Assembly (NCBI GenBank): GCA_021397835.1
Contig: JAJFZO010000896.1
Location: 4,876,501 to 4,940,500 of the forward strand
DNA length: 64,000 nucleotides
Direction: 5' to 3'
DNA from: Moringa oleifera
Taxonomy: Eukaryota > Streptophyta > Magnoliopsida > Brassicales > Moringaceae
Part shown: positions 10,883 through 21,938 of the stretch, piece by piece
Layout: each line of letters opens with the position of its first letter
Numbering within the stretch: position 1 is the stretch's first letter
Made by a program: the position numbers and the translations under genes
Notes under the pieces: model-generated
Databases searched by the model: none
What the model saw: the letters and a program-made list of their open reading frames with translations, nothing else
Told to the model about the DNA's origin: nothing

Positions 10883-11283
10883 ATAACCAAAAAGAAGAAA
10901 AATGTAAATCAAAAATAATAAAAAGATGAAAGAAAATGAAATAGGAAAGAAAATCAAATAAAATTAAAAAAATTCGAAGAATACATTAAAAATCAAATAA
11001 TAAAGAAAAAGAATCAAAGAAAATTGAAAAATAAACCTTACAAAACCGAGGAAACAAAAATAAAATCCAATAAAATGAAGAAATTAAATAAAAAAGTAAT
11101 CAAAATTGAAAAAGAGAAGAAAGGAAAGAAAAGGAAAAGAAAAAAGGAAATAAATAAAATAAATCAAAGAAAAGAGCATAATGGAAGGAAATGCAAAAAC
11201 AAAAAAAAATGAAAGATCGTCAAATGGAAGAAAAGAAAATAAACCAAATTTTAAAATATCAAAAAATATTTTTTCATAAAAAA

Positions 11284-11352
11284 GGATGCAATACGAGAAT
11301 TTCTTAGAATGAATCATCCATCCTAGTACAACTCTCGCCAAAGCACGTTTAA
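11284..11352 (-). pseudogene. Half-5S copy, type A
   Basis: ggatgcaatacgag, tagaatgaatcatccatcc, tagtacaactctcgcc, aaagcacgttt. Type A spacer follows. Confidence 0.78.
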
Positions 11353-11847
11353 ATAATAAACATTATATGAAAATAAATTAAGAAATACAAGAAAATAAAA
11401 AGTCTAGAACAGATAAATAAAAAGAACATCCAAAAAAAGTAATAATGTAAAAATCATGAAAGATGAAAAAAATTAAATATGAAAGCAAGGAAAAGAAACG
11501 AAATGAAATAGGAAAGAAAATCAAATGAAATTAAAAAAACAAATTCTAAGAATATATTGAAAATCAAACAATAAAGAAAAGGAATCAAAGAAAATTAAAA
11601 TTAAACCTAACAAAATCGAAGAAACTAAAATAAAATCCAATAAAATGATGAAATTAAATAAAAAATCATCAAAATTGAAAAAGAGAAAAAGGAAAATGAA
11701 AAGAAAAAGAAAAAATAAAATAAATAACAAAAATCAAAGAAAAGAGCATAATGGAAGGAAAAGCAAAAAAAAAAGAAAAAGAAAGATCATCAAATGGAAG
11801 AAAAGAAAATAAATCAAAAATCAAAATATATTTTTATCCAAAAAAAA

Positions 11848-11916
11848 GTATGCAACACGAGAATTTCTTAGCAGGAATCACCCATCCTAGTACTACTCTT
11901 GCCAAAGCACGCTTAA
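11848..11916 (-). pseudogene. Half-5S copy, type B
   Basis: tatgcaacacgag, tagcaggaatcacccatcc, tagtactactcttgcc, aaagcacgctt. The 3' half of 5S is well kept; type B spacer follows. Confidence 0.8.
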
Positions 11917-12319
11917 ATAACCAAAAAGAAGGAAAATGTAAATCAAAAATAATAAAGAAATGAAAGAAAATCGAATAGGAAAGAAAATCAAATAAAATTA
12001 AAAAACAAATTCTAAGAATATATTGAAAATCAAATAATAAAGAAAAAGAATCAAAGAAAATCAAAAAATAAACTTTACAAAACCGAGGAAACAAAAATAA
12101 AATCCAATAAAATGAAAAAATTAAATAAAAAAGTAATTAAAATTGAAAAAGAGAAGAAAGGAAAGAAAAGGAAAAGAAAAAAGGAAATAAATAAAATAAA
12201 TCAAAGAAAAGAGCATAATGGAAGGAAATGCAAAAAAAAAAAAATGAAAGATTGTCAAATGGAAGAAAAGAAAATAAACCAAATTTTAAAATATCAAAAA
12301 AATATTTTTTCTTAAAAAA

Positions 12320-12388
12320 TGATGCAATACGAGAATTTTTTAGAAAGAATCACCCATCCTAGTACAACTCTTGCTAAAGCACGTTTAA
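12320..12388 (-). pseudogene. Half-5S copy, type A
   Basis: tgatgcaatacgag, cacccatcctagtacaac, tcttgctaaagcacgttt. Type A spacer follows. Confidence 0.77.
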
Positions 12389-12884
12389 ATAATAAACATT
12401 ATATGAAAATAAATTAAAAAATACAAAAAAATAAAAAGTCTAGAACAGATAAATAAATAGAACATCCAAAAAAAGTAATAATGTAAAAATCATGAAAGAT
12501 GAAAAAAATAATTAAATATGAAAGCAAGGAAAAGAAACGAAATGAAATAGGAAAGAAAATCAAATGAAATTAAAAAAAAATCTAAGAATATATTGAAAAT
12601 CAAACAATAAAGAAAAGGAATCAAAGAAAATTGAAAATAAACCTAACAAAATCAAAGAAACAAAAATAAAATCCAATAAAATGATGAAATTAAATAAAAA
12701 AGTTATAAAAATTGAAAAAGAGAAAAATGAAAAAGAAAAGAAAAAGAAAAAAATTAAAATAAATAACAAAACCCAAAGAAAAGAGCATAATGGAAGGAAT
12801 TGCAAAAAAAAATAATAATAAAAGATCATCAAATGGAAGAAAAGAAAATAATCAAAAATCAAAAAATATTTTTATCCAAAAAAA

Positions 12885-12928
12885 GCATCACCCATCCAAG
12901 CACTACTCTCGCCAACGTACGTTTAAAT
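12885..12928 (-). pseudogene. Half-5S copy, type B, internally deleted
   Basis: gcatcacccatccaagcact then ctctcgccaacgtacg. The 5S 3'-end part (gcaacacgagaatttctt) is lost, leaving about 44 bp. Type B spacer follows. Confidence 0.7.
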
Positions 12929-13734
12929 AACCAAAAAAAAAAAAGAAATATATAAGTCAAACATAATAAAGAAATGAAAGAAAATCAAATAGGAAAGAAA
13001 ATCAAATAATAAAGAAAAAGAATCAAAGAAAATCAAAAAATAAACCTTATAAACTGAGGAAACAAAAATAAGATCCAACAAAATGATGAAATTAAATAAA
13101 AAAGTTATCAAAACTAAAAAAAGAGAAGAAATGAAAGAAAAGGAAAGAAAAAAAGGAAATAAATAAAATAAATCAAAGAAAAGAGCATAATGAAAGGAAA
13201 TGCCAAAAAGGAAAAAAATGAAAGATCTTCAAATGGAAGGAAAGGAAATAAACCAAATTTTTAAAAATCAAAAAACATTTTTATCTTAAAAAAGGATGCA
13301 TAAAAGCACTAGCATAAAAATACTTTTGTCACTTCTAACAAATAGATTTAGATGAAAGTCTTAATTGGAAAGCATTCCAAAGTACCAAGTCCTATGACTT
13401 GAATTTCAAAATCCAAGCCCCAGCTTTAGATGTTCAAATGCAATCCACCTATCAAAGCCTCTAACTACCATAATTTCTATTAACAAAATTTGGTGCAGAC
13501 ATATTCAAGTAATACAACTTCTACTTCAAACTTAAGTTTCGTTGCAAAAAAATAAATGCGAAAAAAGTGTTCTTTTAACATCAGTGAAAGCGATCAACCA
13601 TATAATATTGTTGAAGCCATATCAGAAGAGTCACCGAAAACTAAATGAAAACCAGACAATGGCATATTTCTATAATGGAACAGTCATCATGAACTGAGAT
13701 GGAGAAAAGAACACAAAAGAGTTAACCAACTTAC

Positions 13735-14056
13735 TTCCTATTAAGACCCAATGACAAACCAAGAAGAGCAATGCAGGTACCAAATGCCATAAATGGGATG
13801 TATAAATCTAGGGCATTATATCATAAATTGGGTGCTTATAGGAAAGCCTTCCTCCTACTAGCCTAGATATTCTGATCCACAGGCCTTGATAAGAAAACTA
13901 AAAACATATTGTAAGGGAAGAAAAAAGGTCCCAACAATAAAATTCAAGAAGTATATCGACGTACCTTATGCAAGAATGGAAATAAGACAATCTTTAACTT
14001 ATTCCTCATATAATGATCGTTTACTTGAAAGTGATACTGTGGATCAGAGAAGGAGT
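13735..14056 (-). pseudogene. YIF1: YIF1 exon fragments, copy 3
   Basis: Exon b (about 13884-13735) encodes NALDLYIPFMAFGTCIALLG and SLGLNRK before a GTAAG donor. This is the cleanest copy of the NAPDLYIP motif plus first membrane segment. Exon a (about 14056-13965) encodes FSDPQYHFQVNDHYMR. The base missing before NA-D is missing here too (gatataatgcc). Stops occur in the PIYD frame. Non-functional. Confidence 0.85.
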
Positions 14057-14253
14057 TACTTATGTGTTCATTACGAAATCACAAAAAAAAAAGCAAGAAA
14101 AACATGTTGCAATTGATAACTAATGAATCAAATCAAAAGAGAAATTATAAAAAAAAAAAAAAGAGGAAAACCAACAAAATCCAAAAAAGTTTTAAAATAT
14201 GTCACAGCAACTTAGGTTTAATAAGAAAAGGATAAGTATGTAAGAATCCATAC

Positions 14254-14450
14254 CTGTAGCTAACAAAGAAGCAACAAGTTCTTGTCTGTATGGTGCAATT
14301 TTTGCCACCACTGTGACCGATCCGTCTTCGTCCACGAAAAAAAAAAGAAGCATTACTCTAAGATGTTACAAAATAAGCCTTTTCCAATGGCACCATCAAA
14401 TCCCGTGCAACCTTGCATGCCCCACCTTTTCTTGTATTAAGGTACCATCA
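14254..14450 (-). pseudogene. LLATG segment, copy 3 (best preserved)
   Basis: The - strand reads VDEDGSVTVVAKIAPYRQEL then VASLLATG, followed by a canonical GTATGG donor at 14253-14248. Upstream, another frame reads ARDLMVPLEKAYFVT, split by a stop before the VDEDG part. Protein identity is unknown to me; the pattern suggests a once-coding exon. Confidence 0.5.
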
Positions 14451-15587
14451 AAATCAAATGATTTGCCTATAATTTAGGACATTTAAATGCTGTTGAATAG
14501 AAGGCGGCTCTATCTGCAAGGCCTATCCACATGAGCTATGCAAACATGGACAAATAGATAAACCATTAAGCTCATCCAAACAGCAGTATATTTCAATGAA
14601 CATCTCAATATTCTTCAAAGCTTGTTTCTGAAGTGAAAAATTCTCTGAGTGGAGCATCTTTCTACTCTATTTAATTTGTATATGGAACAACTTATTGAAA
14701 TCAAATGACAAATATTAGGCAAAAAAAAAAATCATAACCAAAGATATCAATTTCCCGATCTAGCAACCAAGAACATTTCATAAAACTAAAATATTTATAG
14801 AAAGCTTTAAAAAAAATAAAATAAGATGGATAAACAACTCACTTGTATGCACATGCATCCATTAACAGTCCAAACAAGCCACAAAAAGTCAACTATATGT
14901 ACAGCAAAATCAATTTCAGCGAGTTGATTCGACTTTTGTTTCAAAAGAAAAATCATTAGACGCAATCTTATAAGTAGACAGCCTGTAATATCTTAAAGAG
15001 CACTTTCACTTACATTATTTCGCCAGTATATTGTAGGGAGCTCATAGAGTTAATGAGTTTTGAACATAGTGGTCTACATCTAAATATAAATCAAAGCAAT
15101 TGGATAAAATTCTCATAAGCAATAATATAAAAACTTATCACTAATCCAATAACTCGTGCAAAGTCAAAGCATGCCTTTCACTAAATTTAATATTTCAAAT
15201 AAGTGTAATAAAAAGCTACCACAAATACAAAAGCATCTAATTGTATTCAGAAAGCTCATAGGATCTCCTAAAGATGATAGACATATGAGACCTTTCACAT
15301 ACAAAGTTTCTTTTGGTTAAGCATTTGCTAATAAACTTAGTAATCTTAGTGGTAATTTCTATTTGACAACTTTATCAACATGCCAAACTCATTTATGGAC
15401 TTGTCAAAACATTGTAAAATAAATCTAGTGGGTTATATAATGCATAATAGTCATCAAAACAGGACGCATAATGTTTACATTGTAAAATAAATTTAGTGCT
15501 AATTCTTGAATATCACCAAAGCACGCTTAATCAAAAAGAAAAAAATAAAAAATAATAAAATCTAGAAGCATTTTTTATTAAAAAAAA

Positions 15588-15705
15588 GGGTAAAACATAA
15601 GGATTTCTCAAGAGAACCACTCATCTTAGAACTATTCTTACTTAACCATGTCTAACTTTGGAGTTTTTTTAGGATCCAATGCATTAGTACTAGTATGATC
15701 GAACT
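15588..15705 (-). pseudogene. 5S rRNA pseudogene, variant 1
   Basis: gggtaaaacataaggatttc, accactcatctt, taaccatgtctaactttgg, gcattagtactagtatgatc, then gaac. More decayed than the other variant 1 copies. Confidence 0.82.
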
Positions 15706-15866
15706 TAAAAGTTTAAAAAATATTAAAAACAAAAGAAAACAATAAAATTAATATAAAAGGAAAAAAAGAGCATAATAAAAAATAGAAAAATAAAAATAAA
15801 ATAAAATAAAAGATAATCAAAAGGAAAAAAATAATAAAATTTAAAAATATTCTTTTATTAAAAAAG

Positions 15867-15985
15867 AGTGTAACACGAGGATTTTCAATGAAAAATCATC
15901 CATCCTAGTACTACTCTCACCTAAGCACACTTTACATTAGAGTTCTAATGGGATCTAGTGCATTAGTACTTGTATGATGGCATCC
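15867..15985 (-). pseudogene. 5S rRNA pseudogene, variant 2
   Basis: gtgtaacacgaggattttc, atccatcctagtactactct, taagcacactttac, gttctaatgggatc, gcattagtacttg. About 119 bp long. Confidence 0.86.
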
Positions 15986-16165
15986 AAAAATCTAAAAATT
16001 ATGAAAAATTAAAAAATAAAGTCATAAAAAAGAAAAGATATGTAATGAAAAAAAATATAAAAATATAAAAATAAATTAAAATAAAAAATAATCCAAAGAA
16101 AGAAAAGAAAATAAATCAAAAATAATCAAGCAAAAAAAATATTTTATCATACAAAAACAAAGAAC

Positions 16166-16283
16166 GGTGCAACACAAATGTTTCGTAGAAGGAACCACTC
16201 ATCATAGTACTACTCTCGCCCAAGTACGCTTAACTTTGTGGTTCTAATGGGATCTAGTGCATCAATGTTGGTATGATCATACC
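16166..16283 (-). pseudogene. 5S rRNA pseudogene, variant 3
   Basis: ggtgcaacacaaatg, accactcatcatagtactac, tctcgcccaagtacgctta, gttctaatgggatc, tcaatgttggtatgatc. Among the better kept copies of this variant. Confidence 0.87.
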
Positions 16284-16473
16284 TTAAAAAATTTAAAAAG
16301 TACTTCTACTAAAAAATTAAATAATTATTAAAAATAAAAATAGAAAATCATGAAAAAGAAAAAAACATAATGGAGAAAAATACAAAAAAGAAACAAAAAT
16401 AAAATAAAAAATAAAAAATTATCAAATAAATAAATAATAAAATCCAAAAGTATTATTTTGTCAAAACAAAAAA

Positions 16474-16590
16474 TGACGCAATACAAGGATTTTTCAAGAG
16501 GAATCACCCATCTTAGTACTACTCTTGCCCAAGTACGTTTAATTTTGCAACTTAAATAGGATCGATGCTTAGTATTGGTATGATTGCACT
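16474..16590 (-). pseudogene. 5S rRNA pseudogene, variant 4
   Basis: tgacgcaatacaagg, aatcacccatcttagtacta, cttgcccaagtacg, gatgcttagtattggtatga. Signature shared with 5319, 21546 and 58921. Confidence 0.86.
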
Positions 16591-16748
16591 CAAAAATTCA
16601 AAAAAAAATTAAAATTAAAAAAAGATAATAAACAAGAAAAAGCATAATGAAAAAAATACAAATAATAAAATAACAAAATAAAAATAAACAATTATAAAAA
16701 ATATAAATCAACAATAATAGAATAAACAAATATTTTTATAAGAATAAA

Positions 16749-16866
16749 AGTGCAACACAAGAATTTCTTAGAAGGAATCACCCATTCTAGTACTCCTCCC
16801 GCTCAAGCACGCTTAACTTTGGGTTTTAATGCAATTCGATACATTAGTGATGGTATAATTGCACTC
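16749..16866 (-). pseudogene. 5S rRNA pseudogene, variant 5
   Basis: agtgcaacacaagaatttct, aatcacccattctagtact, ctcaagcacgcttaactttg, ttttaatgcaattcgataca, ttagtgatggtataattgca. A stub (gtgtgacacaag, about 17041) follows 290 bp on. Confidence 0.86.
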
Positions 16867-17920
16867 AAAATTTCAAAACAAAATATTAAAAAGAAAAAAA
16901 GAAAGCAAATCACAAAAAAGAAAAGGCATAAAAGAGGAAAATGTAAAAAAAAATTAAAATAAAATAAAATGAAAGATAAATAAAAGAAAAAAATTAATTA
17001 AAATTAAAAATTTTAAAAAATATTTTTTAACTAAAAAAAGGTGTGACACAAGCAAATATTTTTTAAAAAATGAAGAAAAATAAAAAAACTAAAAAACTAA
17101 AAATAATCTAAAAAACAAATAAAATACAAAAATATGAATAAAATCCTTAGAAAATGAAAAAAAATTGAAAGTAAACAACAAAAATATCGAGATAACAAAA
17201 CAAAATAAATTCAACTAATATTTATATAAACATAAAATGATCTAACATAGTGGGATGCCTTCAAGAAATACAAGTATGAGATTTGAAAATCAAAGAACAC
17301 TGACATGGTAAAAGCTATAAGAAAATCCATTGGAAAAAGGAAAAATCACTCTAGTTGGCACCTGAAAAATCATGGGTCACTCCTATTTATTTTTACTCCT
17401 CCATCTTTCTCTCACTTCCTATCTAAGAAAAATTATAGGTAAAGTTTCCATTCAATGTTGAAGAAGTTTGATAGTAGTAGCTCCAATAAGACCACCTTTC
17501 CCATAAAAGCACTAGCATAAAAATACTTTCATCATTGATAACAAATTGATTTAGGTGAAAGTCTTAATTGAAAAGCATTTCAAAGTACCAAGTCATATGA
17601 CTCGAATTCCAAAGTCCAAGCCCCATATTTAGGTGTTTTAAATGTAATCTACCTATCAAAACATCTAACTGCCATAATTCCTACCAACAAGATTTGGTGC
17701 CGACATATTCAAGTAATACAACTTCCACTTGAAACTTAAGTTTCATTGCAAAAAAATAAATGCGAAAAGAAGTATTTCCTTTAATATTAGTGAAGGTGAT
17801 CAACCATATAATGTTGTAGAACCCATATAAGAAGAGTTAAGAAAAACTAAACGAAAACCAAACAATGGTATATTTGTGTAGTGGAACAATCATCATGAGA
17901 TGGAGAACAGAACACCAAAG

Positions 17921-18240
17921 ACCCAATGACAAGCCAATAAGAACAACGTAGGGATCAAATGCCATAAATGATATGTATAAGTCTGGGGCATTATATCATA
18001 AACTGGGGGCTTATAAGAAAGCCTTCCTCTCACTAGCCCAGATATTCTTGTCCAATGGCCCTTACAAGAAAACCAAAAAAAAAAAAAAAAAATATTGTGG
18101 GCGAAGAAAAAAGGTGCCAACAATAAAACTCAAGAAAGATATCGACTTACCTCACGCAAGAATAGAAATAAGACAACCTTAACTCATTCCTCACATAATA
18201 ATCATTCACTTGAAAGCAATATTGTGGATAAGAGAAAGAG
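17921..18240 (-). pseudogene. YIF1: YIF1 exon fragments, copy 4
   Basis: Exon b (about 18062-17921) reads CKGHWTRISGLVRGRLSYKP then PVYDI in one frame, and continues as the membrane segment in another. This is the copy with the clearest GHWTRI..GRLSYKPP stretch. Exon a (about 18240-18151) ends at GTAAGT. The PIYDI/NAPD frameshift is present. Confidence 0.86.
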
Positions 18241-18426
18241 TTACTTATATGTTCATTTTGAAATTAAAAAAAAAAAAAGAGCAAGAAAACATGTAGTAAT
18301 TGGTAACTAACGAATCAAATCAAAAGAGAAATTAAAAAAAAAAACCAACAAAATCTTAAAAAGTTTTAAAATATCTCATAGCAACTTAGGTTTAACAAGA
18401 AAAGGATAAGCATGTAAGAATCCATG

Positions 18427-18610
18427 CCAGCTAATACAGAAATAATACCTTCTTGTTTGGATAGTGCAATTTTTGCCACCACTATGATCGATCCTTCTTC
18501 ATCCATGAAAAAAAGAAGCATTACTCTAAGATGTTACAAAGTAAGCCCTCTCCATCGGCACCACCAAATCCCCTACAACCTTGCATGCACCACGTTTTCT
18601 TGTATTAAGG
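18427..18610 (-). pseudogene. LLATG segment, copy 4
   Basis: Homologous to 14254-14450. The donor region has decayed (tccatgccagctaatac) and stops interrupt the frame. Confidence 0.45.
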
Positions 18611-19950
18611 TACCCTCAAAATCAAACAATTTGCCTATAATTTAAGACATCCAAATGCCATTGAATAGAAGGCAACTTTATCTACAAGACCTGTCCATAT
18701 AAGGTTTAAACTTCTGCCAAGTTTCTTGCCTTTTTGTATATTACAAGTTCATCTTGTAAACTAAATGATCTATGTAAACATGGGTAGACAGATAAATCAT
18801 CAAAATCATTCAAACAACAGTATATTTCAATAAGCATCTCAATACTCTTCAAAGCTTGTTCCTGAAGTGAAAAATCCTCTCAGTAGAGCATCTTTCTATT
18901 TCATTAAATCTATATATCGAACAACTTATGGAAATAAAATGACAAATATTAGGCCAGAAAAATCAGAATCAAAGATATTAATTTCCCAGTTCAGTAGCCA
19001 AGAACATTCCATAAAACTAAAATATTTGCAAAAAACTCAAAAATTAAAGGAAAATAAAATAAGAAGGATAGAAAACTCACTTGTATACACATGCACCCAT
19101 TAATAGTCCAAACAAGCCAATTCAAGTCAATTGCATCTACAGCAAAATCCATTTAGTTAATTGATTTGACTTTTACTTGAGAAGAAAAATAATCAGATAC
19201 ACTCTTATAAGCAGGCAACGTACAATGTCCTAGAGGCACTTTCACTTACTTATTTTGCCATCATATTGTTGGGAGCTCACAAAGTTAATGAGTTTTGAAC
19301 ATAGTGGTCTGCATCTAAATATAAGTCAAAGCAACTTCATAAAATTCTCATAAGGAATAAAATCAAAACTTATCACTAATCCAATAACTCGTGCAAAGTC
19401 AAAGCATGCCTTTTACTAAATTTAATATTTCAAATAAGTGTAATAAAAAGCTACCACAAATACAAAAGCATCTAATTGTATTCAGAAAGCTCATAGGATC
19501 TCCCAAAGATGATAGACAGATGAGAACTTCCATATACACAATTTCTTTTAGTTAAGCATTTGGTGATAGGCTTAATAATCTCAGTGGCAATTTTTACTTA
19601 ACAACTCTATCAACATATCAAACTCGTTTATGGACTTGTCAAAACCAAAATCAATCTAGTGGGTTATATAATTCTTGAATAATCATCAGAAAAGGGATGC
19701 ATAATGTCTTCATGAAAACAAATGCATGTCAACAACAGGGTATGTATTTACCACACAAATGAGATGTATTGAGAAAACATTTAGAGCATCAAGATAAAAG
19801 AAAAGGTAAGATCATTTTTATTTTCTCTTGTCTTTCCAATAAGTGCGGATATCCTTATTCTCTTAACAACTTTACTGACCTCAAAAAAAAAAAAAACAAA
19901 AAAAGCAACTTGTATTCTTAAAATTGACAAAACATTGAAACCTATTTAAA

Positions 19951-20465
19951 AAAATCCAAGAAACCCAAGGAAAAATAATAGAAGAAAACAAAATACAAAA
20001 AGTTTAAAAAAATTTTAAAAATCAAATGAAGAAATTAATGAAAATTATATGAACATAAATAAAATAAAATAAAATATAGGAAAATAAAATAAAAAACAAA
20101 AAAAATAAAAAGTCTAGAACAAATAAACAAAAAGAACATAAAAAAAACGCAATAATGTAAAAAATCATAAAAGATGAAAAAAATATATAAAAGAAAGATA
20201 AGAAAGGAAATGAAATAGGAAAGAAAATCAAATAAAATTAAAATACAAATTCTCATAATATACTGAAAATCAAAAAATAAAGAAAGGGAATCAAAGAAAA
20301 TTAACCTAACAAAACCAAAGAAAAAAAATCCAATAAAATGAAGAAATTAAAAAAATGTTATCAAAATTGAAAAAGAGAAGAAATGAAAGAAAAGGAAAAA
20401 AAAAGGAAAACAAATAAAATAAATAACAAAAATCAAAGAAATGAGCATAATGGATGCAAATGCAA

Positions 20466-20498
<33 letters not shown>

Positions 20499-20567
20499 CA
20501 TCAAATATAAGAAAGAAAATAAATCAAAAATTAAAAAATCAAAAAATATTTTTATCCAAAAAAAAAA
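19951..20567. repeat. A-rich spacer with (TA)n tract
   Basis: Macrosatellite spacer homologous to 3791-4307. At 20466-20492 it contains a run of about 13 TA units within aaatgcaa..taaaagatcatc, where sister copies have a short A-run. No gene. Confidence 0.75.
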
Positions 20568-20636
20568 ATGCAACACGAGAATTTCTTAAGAGGAATCACC
20601 CAACTTAGTACTACTCTCGCTAAAGCACGCTGAAAT
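20568..20636 (-). pseudogene. Half-length 5S rRNA copy
   Basis: atgcaacacgagaatttctt, cacccaacttagtactactc, tcgctaaagcacgctgaaat. Precedes a variant 1 copy, as at 575 and 4308. Confidence 0.78.
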
Positions 20637-20696
20637 AATCAAAAAATAAATAAATAAAAAAATAAAATCTAAAAATATTTTTTTTTATAAAAAGAA

Positions 20697-20814
20697 GGTT
20701 CAACACCAGAATTTTTCAAGAGAACCATCTATCGTAGTAATACTCTTACTTAACCACATCTACTTTCGGAGTTCTTATGGGATCTGATGCATTAATGTTG
20801 GTATGATCGAACTT
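20697..20814 (-). pseudogene. 5S rRNA pseudogene, variant 1
   Basis: ggttcaacaccagaattttt, taaccacatctactttcgg, gttcttatgggatctgatgc, gttggtatgatcgaac. Shares the aaccaca box A change. Confidence 0.85.
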
Positions 20815-20988
20815 AAAAGTTCAAAAAATATTGAAAATGAAAGAAAACAATAAAAGTAATATAAAAGAAAAAGAAAATAGCATAATGAAAAAAGATTGAA
20901 AACAAAAACAGAATAAAATAAAACAAAAGATAATCAAAAAGAAGAAAAAGGGAAAAAATAAAAAATAATAAAATTCAAAAAATAAAGA

Positions 20989-21107
20989 GGGTGCAGCACG
21001 AGGAATTCCAAGGTGGAATCACCCATCCTAGTACTATTCTCGCCCAAGCACGCTTAACTTTGGATTTCAGATGAGCTTCGATACATTAGTCCTGGTACGA
21101 TCGCACT
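20989..21107 (-). pseudogene. 5S rRNA pseudogene, variant 2 (best preserved)
   Basis: Among the copies closest to plant 5S rRNA: gggtgcagcacgagga, aatcacccatcctagtact, ttctcgcccaagcacgctta, atacattagtcctggtacg, atcgcac. Boxes A and C of the internal promoter are largely legible. It still has changes in loop A and in the ggatttcag segment, so I treat it as a pseudogene. Confidence 0.88.
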
Positions 21108-21271
21108 TAAAAATTTAAAAATTATTAAAAAAACAAAGTCATAAAAAAGAAATAAAACATAATGGAGAAAATATAAAAATAAATTTAAAATAAGACAAAA
21201 AATAATCCAAAAGAAAAAAAGAAAATAAATCAAAAATAATAAATTAGAAAAAAATATTTACCAAAAAAAAA

Positions 21272-21367
21272 TGTGCAACAAGAGTATTTCGTAGAAAGAA
21301 CCAGTCATCCTAGTACTACTGTCGCCCAAGCATGCTTAATTTCGAAGTTCTAATGGGATGATCGCAC
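21272..21367 (-). pseudogene. 5S rRNA pseudogene, variant 3, internally deleted
   Basis: tgtgcaacaagagtatttcg, agtcatcctagtactactg, tcgcccaagcatgctta, gttctaatgggatgatcgca. About 22 bp between gggat and gatcgca are missing, giving 96 bp. Confidence 0.86.
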
Positions 21368-21545
21368 AAAAAAAAAATTCAAACAGTATTAAAAATGAAA
21401 ACATAAAATCATTAAAAAAAAGAACATAATGGAGAAAAATGCAAAAACAGAAACAAAAACAAAATAAAAAAATGAAAGATTATCAAATAAACAAGTAAAT
21501 AGAAAATAATAAAATCCAAAAGCATTGTTTTGTCAAAACAAAAAA

Positions 21546-21662
21546 TGATGCAATACGAGGATTTCTCAACAGGAATCACCCATCTTAGTACTACTCTCGC
21601 CCAAGCACATTTAACCTTGCAGTTCAAATAGGATCGATGCTTAGTATTGATATGATCACACT
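21546..21662 (-). pseudogene. 5S rRNA pseudogene, variant 4
   Basis: tgatgcaatacgaggatttc, aatcacccatcttagtacta, ctctcgcccaagcacattta, gatcgatgcttagtattga, tatgatcacactc. Confidence 0.87.
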
Positions 21663-21821
21663 CAAAAATCTAAAAAAAAATTAAAATTATAAAAAAGTCA
21701 TAAATAAGAAAAAAAACATAATGAAAAAAATATAAATAATAAAATAATAAAATAAAAAATAAAAGATTATGAAAAAATATAAATAAAAATAATAAAATAA
21801 ACAAGTATTTTATGAGAATAA

Positions 21822-21938
21822 AAATGCAACACAAGAATTCTTAGAAGGAATCACCCATTCTACTACTACTCTCGCTCAAGCACGCTAAACTTCAGGTTTT
21901 GATGCAATTCGATACATTAGTGTTAGTATAATTCTACT
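21822..21938 (-). pseudogene. 5S rRNA pseudogene, variant 5
   Basis: aatgcaacacaagaattctt, aatcacccattctactacta, ctcgctcaagcacgctaaac, ttttgatgcaattcgataca. A stub (gatgtgacacgag) follows at about 22108. Confidence 0.86.

Larger units (their letters stand above)
7640..13300. repeat. Tandem half-5S array with alternating spacers
   Basis: Eleven half-5S copies or remnants start at about 8145, 8644, 9196, 9680, 10250, 10814, 11284, 11848, 12320, 12885 and 13294. From 10250 on, the intervals alternate near 565 and 470 bp. Type A copies read gcaatacgag..tagaagg and are followed by aataataaacattat. Type B copies read gcaacacgag..tagcagg and are followed by aataaccaaaaagaag. An A+B pair of about 1035 bp is thus a higher-order repeat. 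No genes are seen; the Phe-rich and Lys-rich open frames follow from composition. Confidence 0.85.
13301..15511 (-). repeat. Y block, copy 3 (left-truncated)
   Basis: Starts abruptly after the 7-bp half-5S stub ggatgca (13294-13300) at taaaagcactagcataaaa, a point internal to the other copies, so its left roughly 300 bp is gone. It carries YIF1 fragments, the best-preserved LLATG segment, and the right part. At about 15512-15531 it joins a half-5S remnant (tcaccaaagcacgcttaatc). Confidence 0.8.
17215..19950 (-). repeat. Y block, copy 4 (longest, reference copy)
   Basis: The most complete block together with copy 6, about 2.7 kb, and the best reference for deletions in the others. Order on + : left region with gatctaacatagtgggatgc, YIF1 exon b, exon a, LLATG segment, then a right region with a possible further donor near 19077. 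A small deletion at about 17897-17920 removed the splice donor of YIF1 exon b. Confidence 0.82.

Noticed and set aside
10024..12315. Lys/Glu/Asn-rich plus-strand frames such as 9917, 11024, 11751 and 12112
   Set aside because: Same cause on the other strand; no domain, and frames are not conserved between repeat copies.
7640..13300. CRISPR-like array (regular repeat with spacers)
   Set aside because: Repeats are 69 bp of 5S origin, spacers are about 400-500 bp and themselves repetitive, and the window is plant nuclear DNA.
20989..21107. Functional 5S rRNA gene
   Set aside because: Even the best copy differs from plant 5S at multiple conserved sites, and neighbours are all decayed; functional arrays are normally homogeneous.
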